A model generated the notes under the pieces. It searched no databases. It had not been told where the DNA came from and saw nothing but the letters and a program-made list of their open reading frames with translations. From contig CM026560.1 of assembly GCA_015143295.1 (NCBI GenBank), positions 8,930,501-8,994,500 of the forward strand: 64,000 bases of DNA, written 5' to 3'. Each line of letters starts with the position of its first letter. The stretch's first letter is position 1. Shown piece after piece: positions 10,860-20,644 of the stretch. Source of the stretch: Tetracentron sinense. Lineage: Eukaryota; Streptophyta; Magnoliopsida; Trochodendrales; Trochodendraceae. Made by a program: the position numbers and the translations under genes.

Positions 10860-12550
10860 CCAACAGTTTGATTTTATCAGTCAATTACAATATACATGCA
10901 TGCTTCCTATCGCCATCAACTCCTCTTCTAAAGGGTGGGGTGTTTCTATCCCATTCAGGAATGCATAATCCCCAGCAATCAATAGCTCAGGTGCTTTGTA
11001 CCATTTCAAGGAAATTTCGGCAGCATTTCCCTATGGTTCTCCAAGTACATGACTTAGACTAGGGGCAAGCCCCCCACATTGTCTAAATATGTACCCAGAG
11101 AACAAGAGAAACGACTACTGAAATTTTCCTCAATCTGGACAAAACATGAGCAACTGACTATACTGGAGATTATGCATTTCCAAACTATCCAACCGGACAG
11201 TTCAAAAATCATATATAGACAAATACACTTTATCACAAACAAGACCGAAAAGTTGTGAACCTACATTTAGCCCCACAAGAGAACTAAACGTCATAGCTTA
11301 CAACTAATCCATCCAAATAGGTGATACAAGAAATGCGTTTGTCACACAATGATTTTTGAACCGGAGATCTAAGGTTCTATGCATGCATGTGTATGACATT
11401 AAACCAATACAAAAATCCAACCATCATAGACACGAAGTTTACACACTCATAAGCATTTTAAACAGTTAACATAGTTACTAATTTACAATTACCATCATTT
11501 ATGAATTTCAAGGAAGAATCATGGGCTTATACTTTCTGAACATGATTTATCTGTTTAAGCCTGAATCCTTGCATCTGAGGTTGATTATGCTTAACCACAC
11601 TTAAAGGGGGCTCTATAAGCCACCACGTGTCCCCTTTAACACCCACCCATTAACTGTGATTAAGATTCACTCACCCATAGGATTCATCCATCTAACATTG
11701 ATTTTTAGGAAAAAAAAAACCTTATGTTGATTGCTTAACCACAATTAAAGGGGGCTCTACAGGCCGCCATGTGTCCCCTTTAACACCCACTGAACTGAGA
11801 TTAAGATTCACTCACCCGTAGGATTCATCCGTCCAACATTGATTTTTAGAAATGAATAAAAAATTTAACCTTAGGTTAATTATGTTTAACCTTGGTTACG
11901 TGTCCCAATTAACTCCTAAATTGAATGAGAGCCAATCGTGATTGAACTTGAGAAGAGTTCAATCACACTTATAGGTGTGTGTCCCAATTAACTCCTACTA
12001 ATTGTGATTAAGATTCACCATCTAATTTAGATTTTTACAAATTAAAAATAAAAAAAAATACTAGCCCAAAGAGTTAAAAATTTATAACCATAGTTAATTT
12101 TTTAAAATAATTTGTTCTAAAAACCAATGTTAGATTATTAAACCTTAAGAGTTACTAAATCTTATCCTCACTTAATTGGGGTTAACAAGGACACGTGTTG
12201 ACATCTGAGTGCAATTGAAATCTCCTCGAGTTCAACTGCACCCACAAGACAACACATGTCCCTTTTAATCCCTATTAATTACGTTTCAGATTTACTAACT
12301 CTTCGTTTAGAATTTTTAATCCTTATAGTTAAGTATTTTTTAATATTTCTTTCTAAAAATCAAGTCTATATTGTTGAACCCCAAGGGTTAATGAATCTTA
12401 CATCTTCAAGGGAAAGACATTTGCTTGCACTAATACCATGTCGAATCAAAAAGAGAGTGAGTCTTGAAAGAGTGATGCAAACATTATCCTTAAATTTATC
12501 TTCTACTATAATTCAAATAAGCCCTTGAAAACGTTTATTGAATTTTAACT
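10860..12550. other. Non-coding AT-rich region right of the CACTA genes
   Basis: No reading frame resembles a gene. The region holds the direct repeats at 11580-11850 and further weakly related copies to about 12280, recognisable by GTGTCCC...TTAA followed by GATTAAGATTCAC. It may be the 5' subterminal region of the CACTA element (promoter side of TNP2) or an unrelated repeat. I could not decide which. Confidence 0.5.
11580..11850. repeat. Direct repeat, two clear copies of about 125 bp plus degenerate copies
   Basis: Copy 1 (about 11580-11708) and copy 2 (about 11725-11848) share AAAGGGGGCTCTA, GTGTCCCCTTTAACACCCAC, GATTAAGATTCACTCACCC and AACATTGATTTTTAG. More distant copies follow near 11875-12020 and 12130-12300. 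Inside each copy, AAAGGGG and CCCCTTT form an inverted repeat. Confidence 0.75.
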
Positions 12551-13828
12551 TCTACTATAATGTGTGTTACAACTTAATTTAATCCAAATTAATGGATATA
12601 AAATCAAGAGTAAAAATAATATACTTGCAAGTACACAAGTGAAACAATTGATGTATTTGGTGAGCACAGGGTCGAATCCACAGGGATTGACTATTCTGCA
12701 ACAAGAATTAAGGAAACGAAATCTAGAGAGAAGAAAGATTAAAAATCAGTTTTTCACTCAATGAGAATGGAGCAAAAATCACTGAAAATATAAAGTAAGA
12801 GAAAGAGGTCTAAGGCTTCAGGAAAATCCACCTATCCCTCCTTATGCTTAGATTTGGTTGAATCACATCTAGAATTAAATAATAATTTAATCTAGATAGA
12901 AAATACTACGATAAAACCACTGACCATTAAATTCAATTGAATAATTAGAGAAATTTGAAGAATACTTTGTATCTAACTCACAGGGGATCCAAGCATTCCA
13001 TATATCAATAGATCATATGAAATCAAAGAGCATATAGAGACGAAAAATTAACCAAATTATTCAGTTAAAATTAATGATCAAACCATCCGCATCATCCACA
13101 TAAATTGGAAAAAAGTTTCAAATCCCTAACTTTAGAAGGGTGTTTAGCCAACCATTATTGGAGTTGTCATCCTACTTAATGGTTTTCCCAACACCACAAT
13201 CAAATTACTCAAAAAAAGAAGAAGACCACTAAGGGACAAGAGAGCAAGAGAGAGGAGAGAGAAGAGAGGAGAGGGAACTCAAGCCAAGCCAAAGTGGAGT
13301 GTAGGGACGTCCAAGGAGGGTTTTATAGGGCTGGCCCTTCTTTTCTTTTTAGTAACTTTTGTTTCCTTCCTCTTTTCTTAGATTCACTTAAAAAGGAAAC
13401 ATGAGATGACACTTTTTGACTTTCCATTCTCCTTCTCTATATAATAGAAACACTCTAAAGCCACCTTTTTGGACTTTTCCAAACTTAGAATTATCCTCCC
13501 ATGTACCAAATTCATCCCCCAAAGCTAACGTAGACTCCTTTCTTTCTTTGGGCTTTTGGGCCTTTAGGCTCTTAGGCTTTTGTGTTGAACATGGACTTTT
13601 GGGCTTTGTCTTCTATAGAACTTCTTTGGACTTTATCTTCTTCAGGCTTTGTCCTTTAGGCTCTAGCTCCTTTAGATCTTTGAGTTGAACATGAGCTCAT
13701 TAAAACTTTGGGGTTCTCTGATCCCGAGAGTGGTCCGAGGTTAGGATCGCTGCAAAAAAATAAAAACAAATACACGTAATAAGTCTCTCTTAAAAATATT
13801 TTTCATGCGGCCTTCCCAGACATGTATG
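12551..13828. other. Non-coding repeat-like region left of solo LTR L2
   Basis: Contains GAGCACAGGGTCGAATCCAC (about 12662), a phrase I associate with non-coding ends of plant LTR elements. That association comes from memory, with no alignment behind it. Then follow AT-rich and purine-rich tracts (about 13205-13275) and a TTTGGGC/TTTAGGCTC-rich stretch (13540-13690). The same sequence resumes after the solo LTR at 16185. No gene is recognised. Confidence 0.4.
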
Positions 13829-14028
13829 TGTAGAGCCCCGGACCTTTTCACATTTAATGCATGACACTTTCGTTGCCATTTTGCCTTTAAAGAGGTATAA
13901 TTAATAAATAAGAATTCCGAAACATCAGAAACGTTCGTTTTTGAAGTACGAACCCAACGCAAGTTGAATCGTCAAAATCGGACGAACGAGTCAAAAGTTA
14001 TGGCCAAAACAGTTTGGACCTACAGGCA

Positions 14029-14213
14029 ACCGATCGCTCGGTCCATGGAGCGATCGATCGGTCCAAAACCGATCGATCGGAGGCTATCGACTGGTCGAAA
14101 ATTTTGTATGGGGAAATTTTCCAGAGAGTAGATTTGTGGCCGATCGCTCGGTTAGGAAACCGATCGATCGGTAGGCAACCGATCGCTCGGTATCGACCAC
14201 CGATCGATCGGTG
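14029..14213. repeat. U3 palindrome array (ACCGATCG-type), L2
   Basis: About seven copies of ACCGATCGATCGGT or ACCGATCGCTCGGT. They flank a spacer reading TTTTGTATGGGG then TTTTCCAGAGAG (14101-14128). The array ends about 60 bp before the presumed transcript start region. Confidence 0.88.
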
Positions 14214-14529
14214 TATCGCGTTTTGCAGAAATTTTAGTAAGGGTGTTTCTGTCTTTTGGTGTTTCACTCTTGCCTTAAGAGTCTTGCCCGAGCCTTTAGG
14301 GCTCATTTACAACACTTAAGAGATTTAAGAGATAGGAGAGAAGAGGAAAGGGGTTTTCCAAAACCTAGGTTTTCATTTGGGGAGAAATCAAAGGGGTTAA
14401 GACCCTAGATCAACCCCAAGCCCATTTTCTTCAAGATCAAGGCTCAAGCATTCGAGGAGCTCGTGATCCAAGCTAGGGCAGCAGCTACACGGTCGTTTTT
14501 GGAAGGGGTTTCTTCCTCATTTCTTCAAG

Positions 14530-15775
14530 GTCGGTACTCTTTGCTACCCTCCTAGTTATAGCTTCTCTTTTCCTTTATTTCTTCTTGTTTTCCTTCACTT
14601 ATATATGTGTTATGAGATTGGTGGTATAAATGGTGAATGGAGGTGGATGTTGGCGAATGGATGCCGTGTGGATGATGTGATGAATGAATGGGGAAGGGCA
14701 TTGTACTAATAATGAACATACAATTGTGATGTGAGCATAACCCACCTAGAAAAGCATGATCTAGGTTTAAGTGAATAATCAACACACCCTATGTTTGATG
14801 AAATGCCAAGGTGAATAAAATAAATGATAAATTAAGGGAACCCATGCTTAAGTACTCTTGAAATCTGTTAGGGTTCATGATAGTGTGTTTCTTACATTTC
14901 TTAAAATGTGTAGATTATTACTCACTTAAATTGTTATATGTTATGCTTTGTGAATTACCCCAAATTGCCATATTTAATTCCAAATGCAAGTATGCACACG
15001 ATTTCACGAGCACGAATGCATGGCATGTTTTATCGGCATTTTCAAGAACACGGTTTAGAGGTGGGGCATATCGTACGATATGTTTTACCTCGCTTTTGGC
15101 AAGGACAAGACAATCATGCATTTTCATAAGAAGGGTCTCCCTTCCCTCGCAAGTGCATACATAACATAAGAAGGGCCTCCCTTCCCTCGCAAGTACATCT
15201 CACAAGGACATCTCACAAGTGAAAGGACATGACATGAGCATTTAGGAAGAAGGGTCTCCCTTCCCTCACAAGTAGTTTACTTTTCCAAGCATGATACAAG
15301 CATGACATGGCACGGCATGACAAGCATGGGCATTTAGGAAGAAGGGTCTCCCTTCCCTCACAAGTAGTTTACTTTTTCAAGCAAGCATGACAAGACATGG
15401 CATGACAAGCATAAGCATTCTAGGAAGAAGGGTCTCCCTTCCCTCACAAGTAGTTTACTTTCCAAGCAAGCATGACATGACATGACACGCATGATACAAG
15501 CATGACACGCATGATACGGTAGACAAGGTTTCAAGCATAAAAAGGGTAATTTCAGTCAAGTCAAGTGCACAAGATTTCAAGGGTTTTACCGGCTTTTGTG
15601 AATGCAACATGATGGATTATATTGCTTTACTTTATTGTCATGATATGAATTATTCCTGCTTTATATGCGTGAATTGTTTCCTGCTTCATGTATGCTATCC
15701 GTATGCTATGACTGTTGGTTAGTGCTTAGTACCCGCTGAGTATTCCATGCTCAGCCGTACTTCTTATGTCGGCAG
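14530..15775 (+). other. Candidate leader intron inside solo LTR L2
   Basis: Donor TTCAAG|GTCGGTAC at 14529/14530 and acceptor TATGTCGGCAG|GTTCTGAG at 15775/15776. The interior contains the perfect palindrome CATATCGTACGATATG (15067-15082), five AAGAAGGGTCTCCCTTCCCT stem-loop units (15128-15450), and just before the acceptor the stem GCTGAG...CTCAGC (15735-15755). The upstream frame (QARAA ... SSSFLQ) enters the downstream exon in phase 1. A 1-bp loss after GTTCTGAG breaks that frame in this copy only. Confidence 0.5.
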
Positions 15776-16184
15776 GTTCTGAGGAGCTGCTGCTCCATTT
15801 GATGTTTGTGCTCCTGGTCCATGGGTGGAGGAGGATTACATCGAGGAGCCTTTGGAGGAACCTCCCGTAGAGGGTTATCAGTAGGTGGTGTTAGATTCTG
15901 AGTGGATTAGCTGTGGGTGAGCATGAGTGATTATATCCATGTATTTTGGCGGGCATGTCCGCACTTTCTTTGTTTTGATTTCTTTGCATTAAAACTCGGA
16001 CCATGTGTATATACTTAGAGGTTGTTAGACTTCCGCTGTGTTTTATAGTTATGTTTCCGCTGTCATCCTCTATTGTATATGCTCTGTGGGTTTTTACAGG
16101 TTGGTTTGTCAAGCAAGTCATGTAAGCCATGATTAGTCGTCCAAAGTTCACTCTAACTCCTAGGGTGGGTTTTGGGTCGCGACA

Positions 16185-16501
16185 GTATGAATACATGCAA
16201 ATATATCATAAAAATTAAGATAAAGAGGACAACGCAATGGTGAGAAGAGACTACACCACTTTATGTGTAAAAATGAGGATATAAACCACAAAATTATGAT
16301 AATGCTTATTTAAAAAAGAATAATTAAGCAAAATTAAGCACTTATCAACACTCCCCAACCAGCATTTTGCTAATCCTTGAGCAAAAAGAATGCGAAGAAG
16401 CACTATCAAAGTATCATCATTTCAATTCCAAATAGAAAACTTTCATTATGCATAATAATGAAGAGGCAAAATACAATCAATCAATTAATCAGGATAATAA
16501 C
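16185..16501. other. Non-coding continuation right of solo LTR L2
   Basis: Resumes the sequence interrupted at 13828. Contains CACTCCCCAACCAGCATTTTGC (about 16350), which again resembles non-coding parts of plant LTR elements. No gene recognised. It ends where the copia A LTR begins at 16502. Confidence 0.4.
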
Positions 16502-16974
16502 TGTAAAGTCCATGTTTTTGTATTGGCATATTCCGGTGTCAAAACAAGTGAGTCTAGGTGTCTTGGAGTGGGTCTTGTATCATTGCCGTCAATCATCCAC
16601 AACAAGTGAAGTTGAATACCGTTGAAGACTCGGTTTGATCATTTCCTTCATAGGATGGTAAGTGACCTAGATACCATGCTACCATAAGTGGGAATTGACT
16701 TAGAATAATCCTAACATGTTGCCTTAGGAGGTAAGTGTCCTAGACTAACCATACGGACCCTAGGTGATGAGATAAACAGTGCAAAACTTGTTTAAAAATT
16801 TTGAAATTTCTGATAGTTTTCAAAAAACCAAGGTTTTTTGTTTTGGGCATTTCACTCAAATCGTAGCTTAGATTTTGCTCTATAATATATCAAATCGACC
16901 ATGTCAAAAAGAGCTACAACTTTCGTGAAGGGACCAAGAGTTGAAAACGAAGTTTTAATTTTGGTTTTCACCTC

Positions 16975-17110
16975 AGGGTCGACCCTGGGCATTGAGGGTC
17001 GACCCTAAAGTGCCAAAATTATGTTTTGGGTTTTGGGACAACTTCAAATTTTGAGGGTTGACCCCCAAGGATACTTGAGTCGACCCAAGTGTACATTAGG
17101 GTCGACCCTA
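16975..17110. repeat. U3 palindrome array (AGGGTCGACCCT-type), copia A
   Basis: Copies and near-copies of GGGTCGACCCT (16975, 17007, then GAGGGTTGACCC, GAGTCGACCC and 17098) lie about 110-240 bp upstream of the TATA box. The position is the same as in the gypsy LTRs but the core is different. Confidence 0.85.
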
Positions 17111-17216
17111 ATGTGGGAAACTTGCCAAAAACCATTTTTTTTTTCATATTTTGGGTATTTTTAACTATTTTAGCAACTTCTGTACCATGGTTTTTGATTC
17201 CCTACTTATATAAAAC

Positions 17217-17224
17217 CCTTCCAC
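17217..17224 (+). promoter_or_regulatory. TATA box of copia A LTR
   Basis: TATATAAA, followed at 17225 by ACCCTTCCACTTC. It lies downstream of the palindrome array and upstream of the presumed R region. Confidence 0.7.
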
Positions 17225-17758
17225 TTCATGGAGTATGACCTTGGGAGTGTGTAGAGAGGTTTTTAAGTTTCTCCAAAGGTTATAGAACCTATGAAATATA
17301 TTTTTCTCTACCCCTTTTGTTAGGGCATTAAACCTAGAGATTACAAGCCTAAAGCTCCATATTAGCTTGTTTGGACTTGTGCATTGAAGGAGTCCATCTA
17401 GGTATTGATTTCTATCAAATCATCAACCCGTTCTGAATAGAACACCTTGGCAGGAGTGTTTCGGAGCCTTTGTGAAGGAGATCGATCGAGAAGGATCGTA
17501 GATGTGTGAATTGGTCAGTGGAATCTGAAGCCGTCATTGATGAAGATCGATCGGAAGATCGTGGACTATTTTAGAGACACAAAGAGAAGTACGAGTAGCT
17601 GCGGCTGATCACGGGACTTGTGAGTACGTGATGACTTTTCGAGGTGTGGAGGACTAAGAACTGAAGAATCGTAGTGTCGAGTCCGAAGGAGTCAAGTTTG
17701 AGTCTTGTAAGTTCTTGTTTACTTTGTCTTAGTGGATTCTCATGGCTGGACTAGGTCC

Positions 17759-17786
17759 CGTGGTTTTTCCCGGAAGGGTTTCCACG
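17759..17786 (+). promoter_or_regulatory. Conserved stem-loop in R/U5 of copia A LTR
   Basis: CGTGG ... CCACG outer stem with an inner CCC/GGG pair around GGAA. The same structure with changed loops occurs at 33650-33679 (LTR D) and 46772-46798 (LTR B, minus strand), each followed by TAAAAA. Its role is unknown. It could be a 3'-end-formation or packaging signal. Confidence 0.6.
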
Positions 17787-17981
17787 TAAAAATCCTTGTG
17801 TTGTGGTTTGCTTGATTTTCTATTTTTCGCACTTAAAGTACATCATCCCTTAAGTTAATAACTTTATTGTTAAAATCATAAAAAGGGTAGATAGACTTAT
17901 AGGAAGCCCTAACCATCCCCTTGACTTTGTGAGTTCTCAACTCAAACCTTGATTTGAGGTTCACCGAATTGTTTTTTCAAT

Positions 17982-17993
17982 TGGTATCAGAGC
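17982..17993 (+). promoter_or_regulatory. Primer binding site of copia A (initiator tRNA-Met)
   Basis: TGGTATCAGAGC, complementary to the 3' end of plant initiator methionine tRNA. It lies two bases after the LTR end and primes minus-strand DNA synthesis. Confidence 0.9.
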
Positions 17994-18041
17994 GGGTTCA
18001 CTAACTTGTTAGTGTAATCTTGTCTAATATTTTCGGTGAAA

Positions 18042-18583
18042 ATGAATCTCCAAAGAGAGGGAGGATCCATCTCTTGTCCCCCATTATTTGATGGGAATAA
18101 TTATGCCTATTGGAAAGCTCGAATGAGAGCGTTTCTAAAATCATTACATGAGAGAGTATGGTTTTCCATTGAACAAGGTTGGATCCATCCAACAAAGACC
18201 ATAGATGACCAGACCATCCCTACACCTTCTTCTAAATGGACCAATGTAGAGCTTGAGAGTTATAGATGGAATAGTAGGGGTCTAAATGCAATCTTCACTG
18301 CTGTCACACTCGAAGAATTTTGACGTATTTCTAAATGTGACACTTCGAAGGAGGCATGGGACATTCTTCAAATTACCCATGAAAAGACTACAACTGTCAA
18401 GATCTCCAAACTTCAATTGCTGACCTCTAAGTTTGAAAAGTTGATGATGGATGATAATTAAACTTTTGATAGTTTTTATGCAAATCTGAGTAACATTGTC
18501 AATTCTTGTTTCAATCTACGGGAAAGAATTCCTGAGTCCAAAATTGTTAGAAAAATTTTCAGATCTCTACCTGAGAGATTTCT
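18042..18583 (+). pseudogene. gag of copia A, N-terminal part
   Basis: Starts at the ATG at 18042 (MNLQREGGSISCPPLFDGNN). It has the copia gag signature YAYWKARMRAFLKSL and continues through SKLQLLTSKFEKL and IPESKIVRKIFRSLPERF. In-frame stops lie at about 18321 (TGA) and 18460 (TAA). The frame is cut by the G1 insertion at 18584 and resumes at 29974. It would form the capsid of the virus-like particle. It is broken twice by stops and once by an 11.4-kb insertion. Confidence 0.88.
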
Positions 18584-18848
18584 TGTAGAGCCCCGAAACA
18601 TTTTGTATATGCCTAGGGATGTGTGTCAAGGCATGGTGTCTTGTAATCTCAATTTCATCAAATGAGAATTTGAAACTTCGATGGAATTGTGTCAAGAATG
18701 CTATAAATAATTAGATAAATTATTTAATAAAGCCTATAAGCTTTAAAGAGGTCCTAGTCAAGTTTAAAAGATGTTAGAATAGAAGTAGAATGAGTCCAAA
18801 TAGTAGGAATGGGTGAAAAATGGACTCAATGTCAAAAACCAGCAAACC

Positions 18849-19034
18849 ACCGATCGCTCGGTCCATTGTAGCGATCGATCGGTCCACAACCGATCGATCG
18901 GAGGCTATCGACTGGTGCACTTTTTTGTATGGGAAATTTTTTCAGAGAGCTTGTTTTTTACCGAGAGCTCGGTCAATATCACCGATCGCTCGGTAGGCAA
19001 CCGATCGATCGATCATAACCACCGATCGCTCGGT
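18849..19034. repeat. U3 palindrome array (ACCGATCG-type), G1 5' LTR
   Basis: Repeated ACCGATCGCTCGGT/ACCGATCGATCGGT units flank TTTTTTGTATGGG and TTTTTCAGAGAG (18922-18950), ending about 60 bp before the TATA-like box. Confidence 0.87.
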
Positions 19035-20644
19035 CATAGTGTTTTTGTATAATTTCATTAAGGGCTTTTTCGGCATTTGGGTGTTATACCCTTTACATAT
19101 AAGACTTGCCCGAGTCTTTAGGGCTCATTCTCAACACTTAGAAGATTTGAGAGATAAGGAGAGAAGAGAAAGGAGTTTCCTAACCTAGGGTTTGCATTTG
19201 GGGAGAAATCAAAGGGGTTGTAAACCCACAATCACCTCAAGCTCGTTTTCCTTCAAGATCAAGGCTCAAGCACTCGCGGAGCACGTTCTCCAAGCTAGGG
19301 CAGCAACTCACGCATGTTTGGCAAGGGATTTCTTCCCTCATTTGTTAAGGTCGGTACCATATGCTACCCTCTTAGTTATAGTTTTCCCTTTTCTTTTCTA
19401 TTCTTTGTTTTCCCCCATCTATAACTATAATATGAGTTGTAATGTGTGAATGGGGTGAATGGAGATGGATATTGGTGATTGGATGCCGTGTGAATGATGT
19501 GATGAATGAAATGGGGAGGGCATTGTATCCATAATAAATATACATGTGTGATGTGAACATCAATCCACCTAGAAAAGCATGATGTAGGGTTAATACATAA
19601 TGAACACACCCCATGTTTGATGAAATGCCAAGTTGAATAAAAGGAGTTATAAATTAATAAATGCATGCTTAATTAATTATGGAAATTGCTAGGGCCTATG
19701 ATAGTGTGCTTTCTTATTTTCCCTAAATTGCATGAATATTGACTTGTTCAAATTATTGATGTTATATGTATTGCGAATTGCCCAATTGTCATAATTAAAT
19801 TCAAATGCAAGTATGCACACGATTCCACGAGCACGGCATGCATGACATGATTTACCGAGGTTTTTCAAGAACGATAATTAGAGGTGGGACATATCCTACG
19901 ATATGTTTTGCCTCACTTTTGGCAAGAACAAAACTAGCATGCATAAGAAGGGTTTCCCTTCCCTCGCAAGTGCATTTAGGAAGAAGGGTCTCCCTTCCCT
20001 CACAAGTAGTTTATTTTCCAAGTAAGCAAGATACATGGCATGACAAGCATGAGCATTTAGGAAGAAGGGTCTCCCATCCCTCACATGTAGTTTATTTTCC
20101 AAGCAAGCAAGATACATGGCATGGCAAGCATGAGCATTTAGGAAGAAGGGTCTCCCTTCCCTCACAAGTAGTTTATTTTCCAAGCAAGCATGACATGGCA
20201 TGATACGCATGACATGACATGATACGACAAGACAAGACAGACTAGACAAGATTTCAAGCACGCAACAAGTATTTTAAGTCAAGTCAAGCGCACGACTATT
20301 TTAAGAGGTTTTATCGGCTTTTCTGTGATGTAGCATGAATATAAATTGCTTTACTTCCTTGTTATGATATGAATTGGTTCCAGCATTATAATATGAATTG
20401 TTCTCTACTATATATATTGCTATGGTTATGCTATGACTGTTGGTTAGCATTTGGTACATGCTGAGTATTCCATGCTCAGCCGTACTTCTTATGTCGGCAA
20501 GTGATAGCAGAGCGGCTGCTCCTTTTGACATCTGTGCTCCGAATCCTTGGGTGGAGGAGGAGTATGTCGAGGAACCTGTGGAGGAACCTCCGATAAAGGG
20601 TTATTATTAGAGGTGGCAGATTCTGAGTGAGTGAGCTGTGGGTG

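Larger units (their letters stand above)
4739..10860 (-). mobile_element. CACTA (En/Spm) DNA transposon, degenerate, termini not resolved
   Basis: Two minus-strand genes typical of plant CACTA elements are present: a TNP2-type transposase (7067-10809) and, downstream, a Transposase_24/TNPA-like gene (about 4780-6300). A tandem repeat sits between them. I could not find the expected CACTA...TAGTG terminal inverted repeats or a 3-bp target duplication, so the limits given are only those of the recognisable genes. The CCACTA microsatellite begins just past the second gene and may hide the left terminus. Confidence 0.85.
13829..16184 (+). mobile_element. Solo LTR, Ty3/gypsy chromovirus-like family (L2)
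   Basis: A 2356-bp LTR from TGTAGAGCCCCGG to GGGTCGCGACA with a perfect 5-bp duplication GTATG at 13824-13828 and 16185-16189. Internal landmarks are: the block CGAGTCAAAAGTTATGGCC (about 13987), the palindrome array (14029-14213), the transcript start region GCCCGAGCCTTTAGGGCTCA (about 14287), a candidate leader intron (14530-15775), and the terminal CCTAGGGTGGGTTTTGGG. It is the same family as L1 and the LTRs of G1 and G2. No coding interior remains. Confidence 0.94.
16502..17979 (+). repeat. 5' LTR of copia A
   Basis: Begins TGTAAAGTCCATG and ends TTTTTTCA two bases before the primer binding site. It shares its start with the right end of the B LTR (62142, reverse complement) and with solo LTR D (32627). 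It contains a GGGTCGACCC palindrome array (16975-17110), TATATAAA (17217-17224), and the CGTGG/CCACG stem (17759-17786). The left boundary is inferred by comparison with D, whose start is fixed by its target duplication. Confidence 0.8.

Noticed and set aside
14014-14319. ORFs through the ACCGATCG array (for example 14014-14319, 18813-19052, 32877-33179)
   Set aside because: Arg/Asp/Ser-rich frames produced by the palindrome repeat. They are present on both strands and not conserved outside the array.
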